Assembly (NCBI GenBank): GCA_020631335.1
Contig: JAHDHK010000010.1
Span: forward strand, 1 to 43,757
DNA length: 43,757 nucleotides
Direction of reading: 5' to 3'
Origin: Chromatiales bacterium
GTDB taxonomy: Bacteria; Pseudomonadota; Gammaproteobacteria; Granulosicoccales; Granulosicoccaceae
The position numbers and the translations under genes are program-made. The notes under the pieces were generated by a model, which saw nothing but the letters and a program-made list of their open reading frames with translations, had not been told where the DNA came from and made no database searches. Positions 26,758 to 34,843 of this stretch are shown one piece after another; position 1 is the first letter of the stretch; every line of letters begins with the position of its first letter.

Positions 26758-27060
26758 ATGTCAAAAGTAAGCCGAAGAGACTTCACGCGATTGCTGGGCA
26801 CAGGTGCGCTTGCAATACCGGTATCCACTCTGGTTGCACAGTTGCCATCACATGCTGAGGATCTGCCGCTGGTTGATCCTGAGTCTGCAACCGCGAAACA
26901 ATTGCAGTACGTTGCGGTGACTGAAGTTGAGGGTAAACGATGTGATGGTTGCGTGCTTTACACCGCATCTGATGATGTTAACGGCAAGTGCTCGATTTTC
27001 CCTGCGAATCTGGTACCCGCCGAAGCATGGTGCAGTGCCTATGCACCGAAACCTTCGTAA
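26758..27060 (+). CDS. High-potential iron-sulfur protein (HiPIP)
   Basis: A 100-residue periplasmic electron carrier with one 4Fe-4S cluster of high potential. The twin-arginine signal SRRDFTRLL precedes a hydrophobic stretch and a cleavage region near SHA. The mature part has the cysteine spacing CDGC, then C, then C with AWCSAYAPKP at the end, the HiPIP signature. Such proteins donate electrons to cytochrome oxidases or photosynthetic reaction centres; here a respiratory role is likely. Two hairpins follow downstream. Confidence 0.92.
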   Translation: MSKVSRRDFTRLLGTGALAIPVSTLVAQLPSHAEDLPLVDPESATAKQLQYVAVTEVEGKRCDGCVLYTASDDVNGKCSIFPANLVPAEAWCSAYAPKPS

Positions 27061-27093
27061 CAGCGTTGATAATCATCAGGCGCTCGTGCTGGT

Positions 27094-27129
27094 CAGCCGG
27101 ATTACCGAGGTAACCGGCTGAGGTTTTTT
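27094..27129 (+). terminator. Strong rho-independent terminator after HiPIP
   Basis: A stem of about 12 bp with one bulged A (arms 27094-27106 and 27109-27120) with a two-base loop, followed by AGG and six T residues (27124-27129). Confidence 0.85.
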
Positions 27130-27138
27130 GAAATACAT

Positions 27139-27167
27139 ACGCTGCTGTTATTCCGGTTCAGCAGCGT
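27139..27167. terminator. Second hairpin between convergent genes
   Basis: A 9-bp stem (ACGCTGCTG, 27139-27147, with 27159-27167) and 11-base loop, between the HiPIP terminator and the minus-strand phosphoesterase end. It probably serves the minus strand. Confidence 0.55.
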
Positions 27168-27198
27168 TTCCTTTGCATCCCGGTTTAGTGACGAATTG

Positions 27199-28002
27199 CT
27201 ACTGTGCTACTACATCCGCTTGTGCGCCACTTTCAAAGCTACAGAACTGTTCGTATTGAACTGACACACCTGTCGACGTCACTGTGACAACACCCAGGTT
27301 GGGTGCTTCTGCAGCGGGTTTGAATGACTCCCAGTCCCACGCGGGTCGTGGCGGAGGTGCTTGCAGCAGTATCGATCGCATCGTCGCGTACGGTATGCCG
27401 TTGACGACACCGGTAACGGGGCGGTGAACATGACCGATGAACAGATAACTGATGCAATCGAAGCGTGCGATCAGATCAAGAAATCTCTCACCATGCTCCA
27501 TTCGGTCGATGTCCTGCATGGGGAGTCCCAGTGGCATCGGAGGATGGTGTAAAAAAAGATACACTGGTTTGTCTGTGGTGGATGACAGAGTATCTTCCAG
27601 CCACTGATAACGCGCTTCACAAAATTCGCCGGCACTGGATCCGGTTTTGTGTGTATCGAGACAGAGCAGTTCTGCCCGGGGCGTGGACACCTTATACTGA
27701 ATAAAGTCAGTCATGCAGGCAGTTGGTAGCGGTAGCGTCTGTCTCAGTAATTGTCGCTGGTCATGGTTTCCCATCAATGGAAGAAACGGTATTCGCAGTT
27801 GCTGTAGATGGTCACTGAGCCCTTCGTAGTCGGTCAGTGTGCCATGGTTGACCAGATCACCGGTGATAACGCATATGTCTGCATCAGTGTGATGCGTGTT
27901 TATGTAATCGACGGCAGCTTTGATTCTGAACCGTGGATTGTGACCGAGTACCTCACCTTGCTGTGTATAGTGAGGGTCGGACATCCAGATTATTTTATAC
28001 AT
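27199..28002 (-). CDS. Metallophosphoesterase, CpdA-like
   Basis: A 267-residue cytoplasmic phosphoesterase with all calcineurin-type motifs: MSDPH (D9, H11), GDLVNHG (48-54), GNHDQ (78-82), HHPP and GHVHRP. Unlike the one at 800 it keeps the catalytic histidine in GNHD. It belongs to the class III cyclic nucleotide phosphodiesterase group, which hydrolyses cAMP in E. coli CpdA; other 2',3'- or 3',5'-cyclic nucleotides are possible. The two CpdA-like proteins are only distantly similar, so they are not recent duplicates. It is not in an operon; the divergent neighbour is a sulfurtransferase. Confidence 0.85.
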   Translation of the reverse strand: MYKIIWMSDPHYTQQGEVLGHNPRFRIKAAVDYINTHHTDADICVITGDLVNHGTLTDYEGLSDHLQQLRIPFLPLMGNHDQRQLLRQTLPLPTACMTDFIQYKVSTPRAELLCLDTHKTGSSAGEFCEARYQWLEDTLSSTTDKPVYLFLHHPPMPLGLPMQDIDRMEHGERFLDLIARFDCISYLFIGHVHRPVTGVVNGIPYATMRSILLQAPPPRPAWDWESFKPAAEAPNLGVVTVTSTGVSVQYEQFCSFESGAQADVVAQ

Positions 28003-28265
28003 AAATTTCCATGGTCACTTTAGATTGCCCCATACACCTTTGCGTGTAATTGCAAATCGGTGATGCAGGTTATCATTATTGAATAAGACGTTAGTTGTGT
28101 ATAGAAAAGTTGTCAGTGATGACTCATGTAACAGGGTATTGCCTGTAGATTCTGCGGTGACTTCGTTAAGGATAACTGTTGATGTCTGCGGAGCAGGTTG
28201 TGCTGCTGTCTGTGAGCTCAATAGTTGTTATCATTTATCTTGGAAATGTCATAAAGGTGATAATT

Positions 28266-29084
28266 GTGAATTCGCTGGTGTCAGCTCAGTGGTTACAGGA
28301 TAATCTCGAGCAAGTGGTGGTTGTGGATGCGTCTTATTACCTGGCGACGATGGGTAAAGATGCGGATGATGAGTTTGCGAAAGCGCACATTCCCGGTGCG
28401 CAACGCTGGAACATCGACTTGATTGCAGAACCCCATGCATCTTTAAAGCACATGATGCCAACACCGCAGGTGGTGGCGGAGGCTGCTGCGGCCAGAGGTA
28501 TCAGTCGTGATAGCAAAGTAGTGATATACGATCAGCTGGGGATGTTTTCAGCTGCCCGTGTGTGGCTGACACTGAAGACCATCGGTCACCCGGAGGTGGC
28601 TCTGCTGGACGGAGGACTGCCCGCCTGGACAGGCAAGGTAGCCGCTGGTGAGGCAGGTGTGGTTAAGGCAGTGTCCTATGGTGAAATTGAAGCGACTAAG
28701 CTGACTGTAGACAGGCAGATAGTTCTCGACGCGCTGGATGCCACTGATGCCTTTATTCTCGATGCACGCTCGTCGGGGCGTTTCAACGGAATTGATCCGG
28801 AGCCGGTTGCCGGGCTGCGAAGTGGTCACATGCCCGGAGCGTTGAATGTGCCGTACACCTTATTGCTGCAACAAAACGGCTTGTTTAAACCGGTTGATGA
28901 ATTGCGAGAGATCTTTTCGCAAACCGGCCTTGCCGGCGACACACGCATTATTACCAGCTGTGGCTCGGGGGTGACGGCCTGCATTGTGTCTTTTGCGCTT
29001 CATCTGACCGGGATGGAGTCACTTGTCTATGATGGCTCATGGTCGGAGTGGGGCAGGTCTGATTTGTCTTTACCCGTGGCCTGA
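28266..29084 (+). CDS. sseA: Rhodanese-type sulfurtransferase (SseA-like)
   Basis: A 272-residue tandem rhodanese protein. The first half holds DASYYLATMGKDADDEFAKAHIPGA, the second LDARSSGRFNG and the active-site loop SCGSGVTAC, the CGSGVTA signature that distinguishes 3-mercaptopyruvate sulfurtransferase from thiosulfate sulfurtransferase (which uses CRxGx[R/T]). The reaction transfers sulfur from 3-mercaptopyruvate to cyanide or a thiol acceptor. The GTG at 28266 has AAAGGTG seven bases upstream; the open frame further upstream to 28179 encodes a hydrophobic stretch not typical of the family. The gene is alone on this strand. Confidence 0.85.
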   Translation: MNSLVSAQWLQDNLEQVVVVDASYYLATMGKDADDEFAKAHIPGAQRWNIDLIAEPHASLKHMMPTPQVVAEAAAARGISRDSKVVIYDQLGMFSAARVWLTLKTIGHPEVALLDGGLPAWTGKVAAGEAGVVKAVSYGEIEATKLTVDRQIVLDALDATDAFILDARSSGRFNGIDPEPVAGLRSGHMPGALNVPYTLLLQQNGLFKPVDELREIFSQTGLAGDTRIITSCGSGVTACIVSFALHLTGMESLVYDGSWSEWGRSDLSLPVA

Positions 29085-29536
29085 TTAGCCGGTGTGGCAG
29101 TCTGGCACTGAAATACTCGTGGCGCCTGCGGTGCAATAATTTTTGTCTGCCGGCAGTGCATATTGCATCAAACCGGCTGTTTATAATTTCTGAATTGCGG
29201 CTGTTAAACAGGCTTCGCTTTGCGTCGGGTCGTTCCCTGTTTTCTCTGCATCCTCTTAGTTGCCCTCTTTACAATAATCGAAAAGCGGCGTTATTTGCGC
29301 CGGAATCGGTCATATTCGCGCCAAGCAGTTTGTACGCGACACGGGTTCGCTCTGAAATAGACAGCGGGCAAGTCCGGGCACACGTTGGGTGTACACAACT
29401 GCGAGAATGTGTCAGGTTTTTTAACATTCCGACAAGTAGTTGTGGCAACATCTCCGTATTATTACGCGCTTGTTTAGCGCCGACGCTAACCACATATTAG
29501 TCCAATCGAATCAATACATTATTAAGTGAGGGTGGG
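29085..29536. other. Intergenic stretch with weak terminator and hairpin
   Basis: 452 bp between the sulfurtransferase and the small membrane protein. A weak terminator (29122-29144) lies at the start and a TTAGCG/CGCTAA hairpin (29474-29489) near the downstream gene. No gene is supported. Confidence 0.45.
29122..29144 (+). terminator. Weak terminator after sulfurtransferase gene
   Basis: A 5-bp GCGCC/GGTGC stem with one G-T pair and a 3-base loop, followed by AATAATTTTT. Short but properly placed. Confidence 0.45.
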
Positions 29537-29902
29537 ATGTTTACATTTATAGGATTAGCACTCGGGGCATTCGCCGGATATCTGGCCACAGGTTTTTTCA
29601 GCGGTTTGCAGCCGATGCAGGACACCGGCCGGCAAATGGTGCGTAAAGCAACCGATACCGTAGGTAGTCTGATCGCAAATCTGACCAAATCCAGTGGTTA
29701 CGGTCCGATGATCAATATTGCAATTGTGATTCTGCTGGTGCTGTTGCTGCTATGGCTTATCGGATTTTCAACCGCGCTGATAATCGGTTTTGTCGGTGGT
29801 GTGATCTATGCTGATGACGTCGGTAAACTGCCCTTTGTGGCAAGTGTTGCCGACACGATCAGAAGCAAGTTGTCGGGCAATACCACCAAAATCGGCGAAT
29901 AA
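29537..29902 (+). CDS. Small inner-membrane protein, unknown
   Basis: 121 residues with two hydrophobic regions: FIGLALGAFAGYLATGFFS at the N terminus and the long NIAIVILLVLLLLWLIGFSTALIIGFVGGVIY at ~67-97. The glycine-rich N-terminal helix and the leucine-rich hairpin are all I can describe; I do not recognise a family. A long purine-rich Shine-Dalgarno (GTGAGGGTGGG) lies immediately before the ATG. The gene ends 60 bp before the rplU promoter and is separated from it by a hairpin, so it is not part of the rplU transcript. Confidence 0.7.
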   Translation: MFTFIGLALGAFAGYLATGFFSGLQPMQDTGRQMVRKATDTVGSLIANLTKSSGYGPMINIAIVILLVLLLLWLIGFSTALIIGFVGGVIYADDVGKLPFVASVADTIRSKLSGNTTKIGE

Positions 29903-29912
29903 ATCGTTTGTT

Positions 29913-29931
29913 CCGCCACCCGGGGTGGCGG
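29913..29931 (+). terminator. Hairpin after small membrane protein gene
   Basis: An 8-bp GC-rich stem CCGCCACC/GGTGGCGG with a 3-base loop, 11 bp after the stop. No T-run, so termination may be partial. Confidence 0.6.
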
Positions 29932-29960
29932 TCTGTCCACAAAATTGGCTGCGTTAGCGT

Positions 29961-29996
29961 TTGACCTTGATCGCCGGACTGCCTACAATTGTGGGT
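29961..29996 (+). promoter_or_regulatory. Sigma-70 promoter of rplU
   Basis: TTGACC (29961-29966) and TACAAT (29984-29989) with an optimal 17-bp spacer. Transcription would start near 29996, giving a leader of about 50 bases before the rplU ATG. Confidence 0.8.
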
Positions 29997-30045
29997 TTTC
30001 TATTCATCAGGCCAATCCGGCCAGATATTCGATCGGAGAATTCCA

Positions 30046-30357
30046 ATGTACGCGGTCATCAAAACCGGCGGCAAGCAATACCGTGTCGCAGCCGGCGACA
30101 AACTGCGCGTTGAGACGCTGGACGCTGACGAGGGAGAAACCATTAACCTCGATCAGGTGTTGATGGTTGGTGACGGTGAGACAATCAACGTTGGCGCCCC
30201 GACAATCGCCGGTGCCTCAGTTGAAGCAAAAGTGGTTGAGCATGGACGACACAAGAAGATAGACATCGTCAAATTCCGTCGCCGCAAGCACTACCGTCGC
30301 CAGATGGGACATCGCCAGAACTACACTCAAATAGAAATTACAGGCATCAGCCAGTAA
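30046..30357 (+). CDS. rplU: 50S ribosomal protein L21
   Basis: A 103-residue 50S protein binding 23S r[17 protein letters not shown] at the start, then LMVGDG, and the basic C-terminal segment [25 protein letters not shown] are diagnostic. GGAGAA precedes the ATG at 30046. It has its own strong promoter. Most bacteria have rpmA (L27) and obgE immediately downstream; here a hairpin and then convergent dadA follow. Confidence 0.96.
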   Translation: MYAVIKTGGKQYRVAAGDKLRVETLDADEGETINLDQVLMVGDGETINVGAPTIAGASVEAKVVEHGRHKKIDIVKFRRRKHYRRQMGHRQNYTQIEITGISQ

Positions 30358-30442
30358 TTACCTGCGGCAACTGGCGCTGAAGGTGGCGCATCGCAGCGCC
30401 GCCGGGCCGGTATCCTGTGCGAATTTATTCAGGTAATCCACA

Positions 30443-30460
30443 CAGGGGGTAGGCCCCCTG
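30443..30460. terminator. Hairpin between rplU and dadA-like gene
   Basis: A 7-bp CAGGGGG/CCCCCTG stem with a 4-base loop, between the convergent stops. No T-run on either strand. Confidence 0.5.
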
Positions 30461-30468
30461 CGAAGTGC

Positions 30469-31725
30469 TCAGGCGAACCGGTCAACCCGATAAGGTGACA
30501 TATCTACGTCACTCGGCTGATTGGTAATCAGTCCGGCAAGCAGTTTCCCGGTAACGGCGCCGCCGGTCAGGCCGACATGTTGATGGCCGAAACCTACATA
30601 AGCGCCTGTTAACCCCGGTACCTTTCCTATCACCGGTACGGAGTCCGTGGGTGCGGGGCGGTGACCCAGCCATTCCCTGGTTTCGGTCCATTCGAGGCCG
30701 GGAATCACGCGATTGATATAGCTTTTGAGGTAATCAATCGGCGCCTTGCTGGCACCGGCGACCAGTCCGCCGAATTCCACTACCCCGGCGAATCGCAGCC
30801 GTCCATCCATCGGCGTCATCACAAATTTGCCCTCTGCAATCATGGTGGGGTATTTCGGTACTGCTGAAGGTTCATAGAGTTCGATGTGATAGCCGCGCTC
30901 GGCTTCCAGCGGTACGCTGCAACCCAGTTTCTTCATCAGTGCTTTGGACCAGGCGCCGGTGGCAACGACGGCCGCACTGCAGGCGATGGTTTCTCCACCG
31001 GCCCGGATTCCTGTTATTTTGCCTTCATGCTGCACAAAGTCTTCTACGTCGGCAGTGATAATGTGCCCGCCTTTCGCAGTGAAGTGTTCCGCCAGCGTTT
31101 TCACATAGCGTCCGGGATCACTGATGCGACCATGGTTATGCACACTGGCAGCAAAGCCCTGTTCCATTGACAGTGCTGGATCAAAATCGCGCAGCTGCTG
31201 ACCCTCGTACTCGGTCCATGTAAAGCCGTTGTCGCGTCGGACCTGCCACCCGAAGTGGTCTGAATCGAAGTGTTTGCGATTACGGTAAACGTACACGTAT
31301 TCTGCCGGGCTTATAAATTTTTCGGCGCCGGTACCTTCGGCAAGGGCCTGATGATCGGCCAGGCTGTTATTGAGAATGGGCCCCAGTGCTTTGGCTATAC
31401 GTTGTACTTTTTCCGGGTTGCAGTGTGATAGGTATCTTGCCAGCCATGGCAGCATGCGCGGTAAGTAAGACCAATTGAGAAAAAGCGGCTGAGTTTTGTC
31501 CAGAGCCATCGACGGTGCTTTACCGATGAGCCCCGGTACGGTAACGGGTACGACGGACGCACTGGCCAGTACACCGGCGTTACCGAAGCTGGTGCCGGCA
31601 GCCGGTCCGCTCCTATCGAGCAGAATGACATCAACCCCGGCGCGTTGCAGCCAGATAGCGGTAGACACACCGACAATGCCGGCACCGATAACCGCTACCG
31701 GATTTGGTTTGTTTTGATCTTGCAT
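30469..31725 (-). CDS. FAD-dependent D-amino-acid dehydrogenase-like oxidoreductase
   Basis: A 418-residue DAO-fold flavoenzyme of the DadA group. The FAD Rossmann motif VIGAGIVGVSTAIWLQRAG starts near residue 13, followed by GTSFGNAG, the loop typical of DadA. The C-terminal segment GHRPAPTDSVPVIG and VGFGHQHVGLTGG closes the FAD site. DadA oxidises D-amino acids, chiefly D-alanine, and passes electrons to the respiratory chain; related enzymes act on other amino acids such as sarcosine or hydroxyproline derivatives. No alanine racemase gene accompanies it, so substrate assignment is tentative. Confidence 0.85.
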   Translation of the reverse strand: MQDQNKPNPVAVIGAGIVGVSTAIWLQRAGVDVILLDRSGPAAGTSFGNAGVLASASVVPVTVPGLIGKAPSMALDKTQPLFLNWSYLPRMLPWLARYLSHCNPEKVQRIAKALGPILNNSLADHQALAEGTGAEKFISPAEYVYVYRNRKHFDSDHFGWQVRRDNGFTWTEYEGQQLRDFDPALSMEQGFAASVHNHGRISDPGRYVKTLAEHFTAKGGHIITADVEDFVQHEGKITGIRAGGETIACSAAVVATGAWSKALMKKLGCSVPLEAERGYHIELYEPSAVPKYPTMIAEGKFVMTPMDGRLRFAGVVEFGGLVAGASKAPIDYLKSYINRVIPGLEWTETREWLGHRPAPTDSVPVIGKVPGLTGAYVGFGHQHVGLTGGAVTGKLLAGLITNQPSDVDMSPYRVDRFA

Positions 31726-32069
31726 TCGGCTCTTGGTACACCTTTTTTAGTTGGCGGTGATTGAACCATACGATGAGCGCTGTGCTGCCCGGTGCGAACG
31801 TGCCCTCCGGTACATCGCGACTTCAGCTTTTTCGTCATGGTATTGATTGCCACGGTAACTCTGCACCGATGGTGATCGCTTGGCAAGTTGCGTATTGATC
31901 GGGGTTGATTGAATTATCCGGTGGGAATCGATTGGTCGGCAAAATAAGCGTGCGAATTAAAGGTTCGGACAGGCTCGTCGCAACGCTTCGTCTAAAAGCG
32001 GGTGTTCCTGCTTGAACTCTGCGGAAATTATTCCATTGCTGCAGAAAAACAATATAAACCGGGGGAGCT
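31726..32069. other. Divergent region upstream of dadA-like and lemA genes
   Basis: 344 bp between divergent genes. I see no gene, tRNA or clear promoter. The last 15 bp hold the strong GGGGGAG binding site of lemA. Confidence 0.4.
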
Positions 32070-32642
32070 ATGGGCGTTTTTGGAATTGTCGTGTGTGTGG
32101 TTGCGGTGGCATTGGCATTTTACTTGGTGGTTTGTTACAACAGGCTGGTGCGGCTTAAACATAATATTAAGGCAGCATGGAGTAACATTGATGTACTGCT
32201 CAAGCAGCGACATGATGAATTGCCCAAGCTGGTCACTACCTGCCGTGAGTATATGAAGTTTGAGCAGGAAACACTTGAGAAAGTTATTAAGGCACGCTCT
32301 CAGGTGTCCAACGCGATGGAAGCCGGTGATATGGCGGGATTGGGTGTCGCAGAGAATTTTATGCATAACGCGCTCGGTCGTCTGTTTGCGCTGACAGAGA
32401 GCTATCCGGAGCTCAAGGCCAATGAATCGTTTATGCGTTTGCAGTCGCGTGTGACGTCTCTTGAAAATTCTATCGCTGATCGTCGGGAGTTTTACAACGA
32501 TTCAGTCAATGTGAATAACATTACGGTTGATGCTTTTCCTACCAATCTGGTCGCCGGCTGGTTTGCATTTAAGCATGCTGATCTGTTTGAAGTTGCAGAA
32601 GAGCAGTTGCAGGATGTAGACATGGCTAAGCTGTTCGCCTGA
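32070..32642 (+). CDS. LemA family protein
   Basis: A 190-residue membrane protein: one N-terminal transmembrane helix (GIVVCVVAVALAFYLVVCY) and a long helical bundle, with YNRLVRLKHNIKAAWSNIDVLLKQRHDELPKLV, the LemA signature, and the SIADRREFYNDSVNVNN segment near the C terminus. LemA proteins are widespread, with the helical part outside or inside the cytosol depending on topology; their role is poorly known. GGGGGAG precedes the ATG. The stop is one base from the next start, so LemA and the GIDE-domain protein are translated together and likely act as partners. Confidence 0.9.
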   Translation: MGVFGIVVCVVAVALAFYLVVCYNRLVRLKHNIKAAWSNIDVLLKQRHDELPKLVTTCREYMKFEQETLEKVIKARSQVSNAMEAGDMAGLGVAENFMHNALGRLFALTESYPELKANESFMRLQSRVTSLENSIADRREFYNDSVNVNNITVDAFPTNLVAGWFAFKHADLFEVAEEQLQDVDMAKLFA

Positions 32643-32643
32643 T

Positions 32644-33570
32644 ATGAATCCCGCGGCATTACTTGCGCTGGACCAGGTGCGCAATGACTCACTGGGCTCA
32701 CCTCTAAATAATGTTTCTCCGTTCTGGATTGATGTTGTTGCACTGGCCTTGCTGCTTGGCGTAGCTGCCCATGGTGAAGTCAGTGTGTTGTCTTCACTGG
32801 GGATACTGCTGGCCTGTGTATTGATGATCTGGTGTGCGTTACGTTCGAACGCCTATTATCATTTTATTATTGATACCCCTAAGTCGAGGATTAATAGTGC
32901 ATCCCAGGGGTTTGTTGAGTTGCATGGTACCTGTGATCTGTTCGGCAACCGGCAAACGCAGGGTTTTCTTACAGGGCCTCCCTGTGTATGGCACCGGTAC
33001 TCGATCTGGAGCTCGGCACCGGTACCCTTTAAAACCGGTGCCAGCACGCTGCCGTTTTCTCTGACCGACGACAGCGGGAGTTGTGTGGTTGATCCGCGCG
33101 GTGCCAAGATTATCTCCAGCAGCCGGCGTACCTGGATAGCAGATGGTAAAAGAATATCGTCTAAATATATCCGTCCCGGTGCCAGCGTCTATATTCTCGG
33201 TGAGCTGCGCACTCAGCGCGCCGAGTCGATGCAATATAAAAAGGGTGTGGAAGTCAGTAAGTTGTTATCGCGCTGGAAGAAAGACAGGCGATGGGTGGTT
33301 GATGAATTCGACCGTAACGGTGACGGTAAGATCGACTGCGGAGAATGGGAGGTCGCACGGGAAAGGGCAGAGGAGATCAGTCTTCGATTGCATAGCGAAC
33401 GCACCGCTGATGCGGCGGATCATGTGATCGGCCGACCGTCCAACGGTATGCCCTTTATAATTGCTGATCGTGATCCGTGTGTGCTGGGCACATTTTTCCG
33501 CGTGCTGGGGTTGATTAATGTGGCGTTGGCTGTCGCTTGTTTTGCGTGGTTCTGCCTGAGGCTTCTGTAG
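32644..33570 (+). CDS. GIDE-domain membrane protein with EF-hand
   Basis: A 308-residue membrane protein: helices near the N terminus (WIDVVALALLLGVAAHG and SLGILLACVLMIWCAL) and at the C terminus (GLINVALAVACFAWFCLRLL). The middle matches the GIDE (E3-ligase-like, PF12483) region, with GFVELHGTCDLFGN, FLTGPPCVWHRYSIW and YILGELR. No RING domain is visible, so it is not a ubiquitin ligase. Residues ~221-232 hold a canonical EF-hand loop, DRNGDGKIDCGE, with Asp, Asn, Asp and a final Glu in the calcium positions. It is translated with the adjacent LemA gene. A calcium-responsive envelope role is inferred. Confidence 0.82.
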   Translation: MNPAALLALDQVRNDSLGSPLNNVSPFWIDVVALALLLGVAAHGEVSVLSSLGILLACVLMIWCALRSNAYYHFIIDTPKSRINSASQGFVELHGTCDLFGNRQTQGFLTGPPCVWHRYSIWSSAPVPFKTGASTLPFSLTDDSGSCVVDPRGAKIISSSRRTWIADGKRISSKYIRPGASVYILGELRTQRAESMQYKKGVEVSKLLSRWKKDRRWVVDEFDRNGDGKIDCGEWEVARERAEEISLRLHSERTADAADHVIGRPSNGMPFIIADRDPCVLGTFFRVLGLINVALAVACFAWFCLRLL

Positions 33571-33573
33571 GCG

Positions 33574-34788
33574 TCATTCAATGAATAGATCAAATGGATT
33601 TTCACCAGCTGCCCAGTCGATCAGCTGGTATACAAAATCAATACACGTTTTGATCTGATCTATTTCTATATATTCATCGGGCTGATGTGCCTGTTCGATG
33701 CTCCCGGGTCCGAACACCACCGCTGACATGCCGGCCTGCTGAAACAATCCTGCCTCGGTGCCGAATGAAACCACACCGGAATTGTTCAGGCCTGTGAGGT
33801 GTCTGATCAGTTGTTCTGCATCGGAATGGGTATCCGGCACCAGTGGCGGGACGACGTTGTAAAGCGTCGTTTGTGTGCCCGCAATTTCAACGGGTTGGTC
33901 GAACGCATCGACATTCTTCAACAGCGGGTCGATTTCCTGCGCGATAAAGTCTCTTACTCTGTTTTCTATAGCTTCGCCATCATCGCCCGGTACGATTCTC
34001 ATGCCCCAGCTGACGGTGGTGAATTCGGGAATGATGTTGTTTGCGGTTCCCCCCTTGATCTGTCCGAGATCGATAGTCGTGTAAGGAGGGTCGAATGGGC
34101 AGTTGGCATCTGCGTTGTCAGCCAGTTCCTGCTGTAGGGCTTCAAGATAACTGACCAGTCTTGCTGCTGCCATAATGGAGTTACTGCCAAGTCGTGGATC
34201 ACTGGAGTGAGCCGGCACGCCGCGTATGATAGTCTCCAGAGATCGTGAACCTTTATGACCACCGATAATTTTCATGGAGGTGGGCTCACCGACAATAACA
34301 GCTCGCGGTAGTGGCAGGTTGTCGGCGACATCGTTGATCAGACCGCGAACCCCGACGCAACCGACTTCTTCATCGTAGGAGAAGGCAAAGTGAATGGGCG
34401 TTTTTAAATTCTGTTGCAGCATTTGCGGCACCAGTGCCAGTGCGATCGCAACAAACCCTTTCATGTCCACCACACCACGACCGAAAAGTTTATCGTCGCT
34501 TTGCCACATGGTGAAAGGTGGTCTGGACCAGTTCTGTCCGTCAACCGGTACAACATCAATATGACCGGATAATACAACGCCGCCTGCTATATCGGGGCCG
34601 ACAGTTGCCCACAGATTTGCCTTGGTGCCTGTGTCGTTATGTGTCAGTCGTGACTCGATCCCGAAGTTATCAAGGTAGGACTGAATATGTTCTATCAGCT
34701 TGAGATTGGATTCTCGCGACGTCGTATCGAATGCAGTGATTTCAGCAAGAATGGAAATGGCGGTTTGCAGGGCATCATTTTTTTTCAT
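33574..34788 (-). CDS. argE: Acetylornithine deacetylase-like M20 peptidase
   Basis: A 404-residue metallohydrolase of the M20 family. Motifs are SGHIDVVPVDG (first zinc His and catalytic Asp), LFGRGVVDMKGF, YDEEVGCVG (Glu general base), the dimerisation lid, and SFGTEAGLFQ with the C-terminal GSIEQAHQPDE (last zinc His). This pattern is that of ArgE, which hydrolyses N-acetylornithine in arginine biosynthesis, although related M20 enzymes act on other N-acyl amino acids or dipeptides. No other arg gene is present here. It runs convergent to the GIDE-domain gene with only three bases between the stops. Confidence 0.8.
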   Translation of the reverse strand: MKKNDALQTAISILAEITAFDTTSRESNLKLIEHIQSYLDNFGIESRLTHNDTGTKANLWATVGPDIAGGVVLSGHIDVVPVDGQNWSRPPFTMWQSDDKLFGRGVVDMKGFVAIALALVPQMLQQNLKTPIHFAFSYDEEVGCVGVRGLINDVADNLPLPRAVIVGEPTSMKIIGGHKGSRSLETIIRGVPAHSSDPRLGSNSIMAAARLVSYLEALQQELADNADANCPFDPPYTTIDLGQIKGGTANNIIPEFTTVSWGMRIVPGDDGEAIENRVRDFIAQEIDPLLKNVDAFDQPVEIAGTQTTLYNVVPPLVPDTHSDAEQLIRHLTGLNNSGVVSFGTEAGLFQQAGMSAVVFGPGSIEQAHQPDEYIEIDQIKTCIDFVYQLIDWAAGENPFDLFIE

Positions 34789-34843
34789 GCAGGCATCAGC
34801 TGTAGGTAAGTTATAGGACCAGAGACAGGGTAATGAATGATGC

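Noticed and set aside
32644-33570. Ubiquitin ligase function of the GIDE protein
   Set aside because: No RING finger cysteine/histidine pattern is present.
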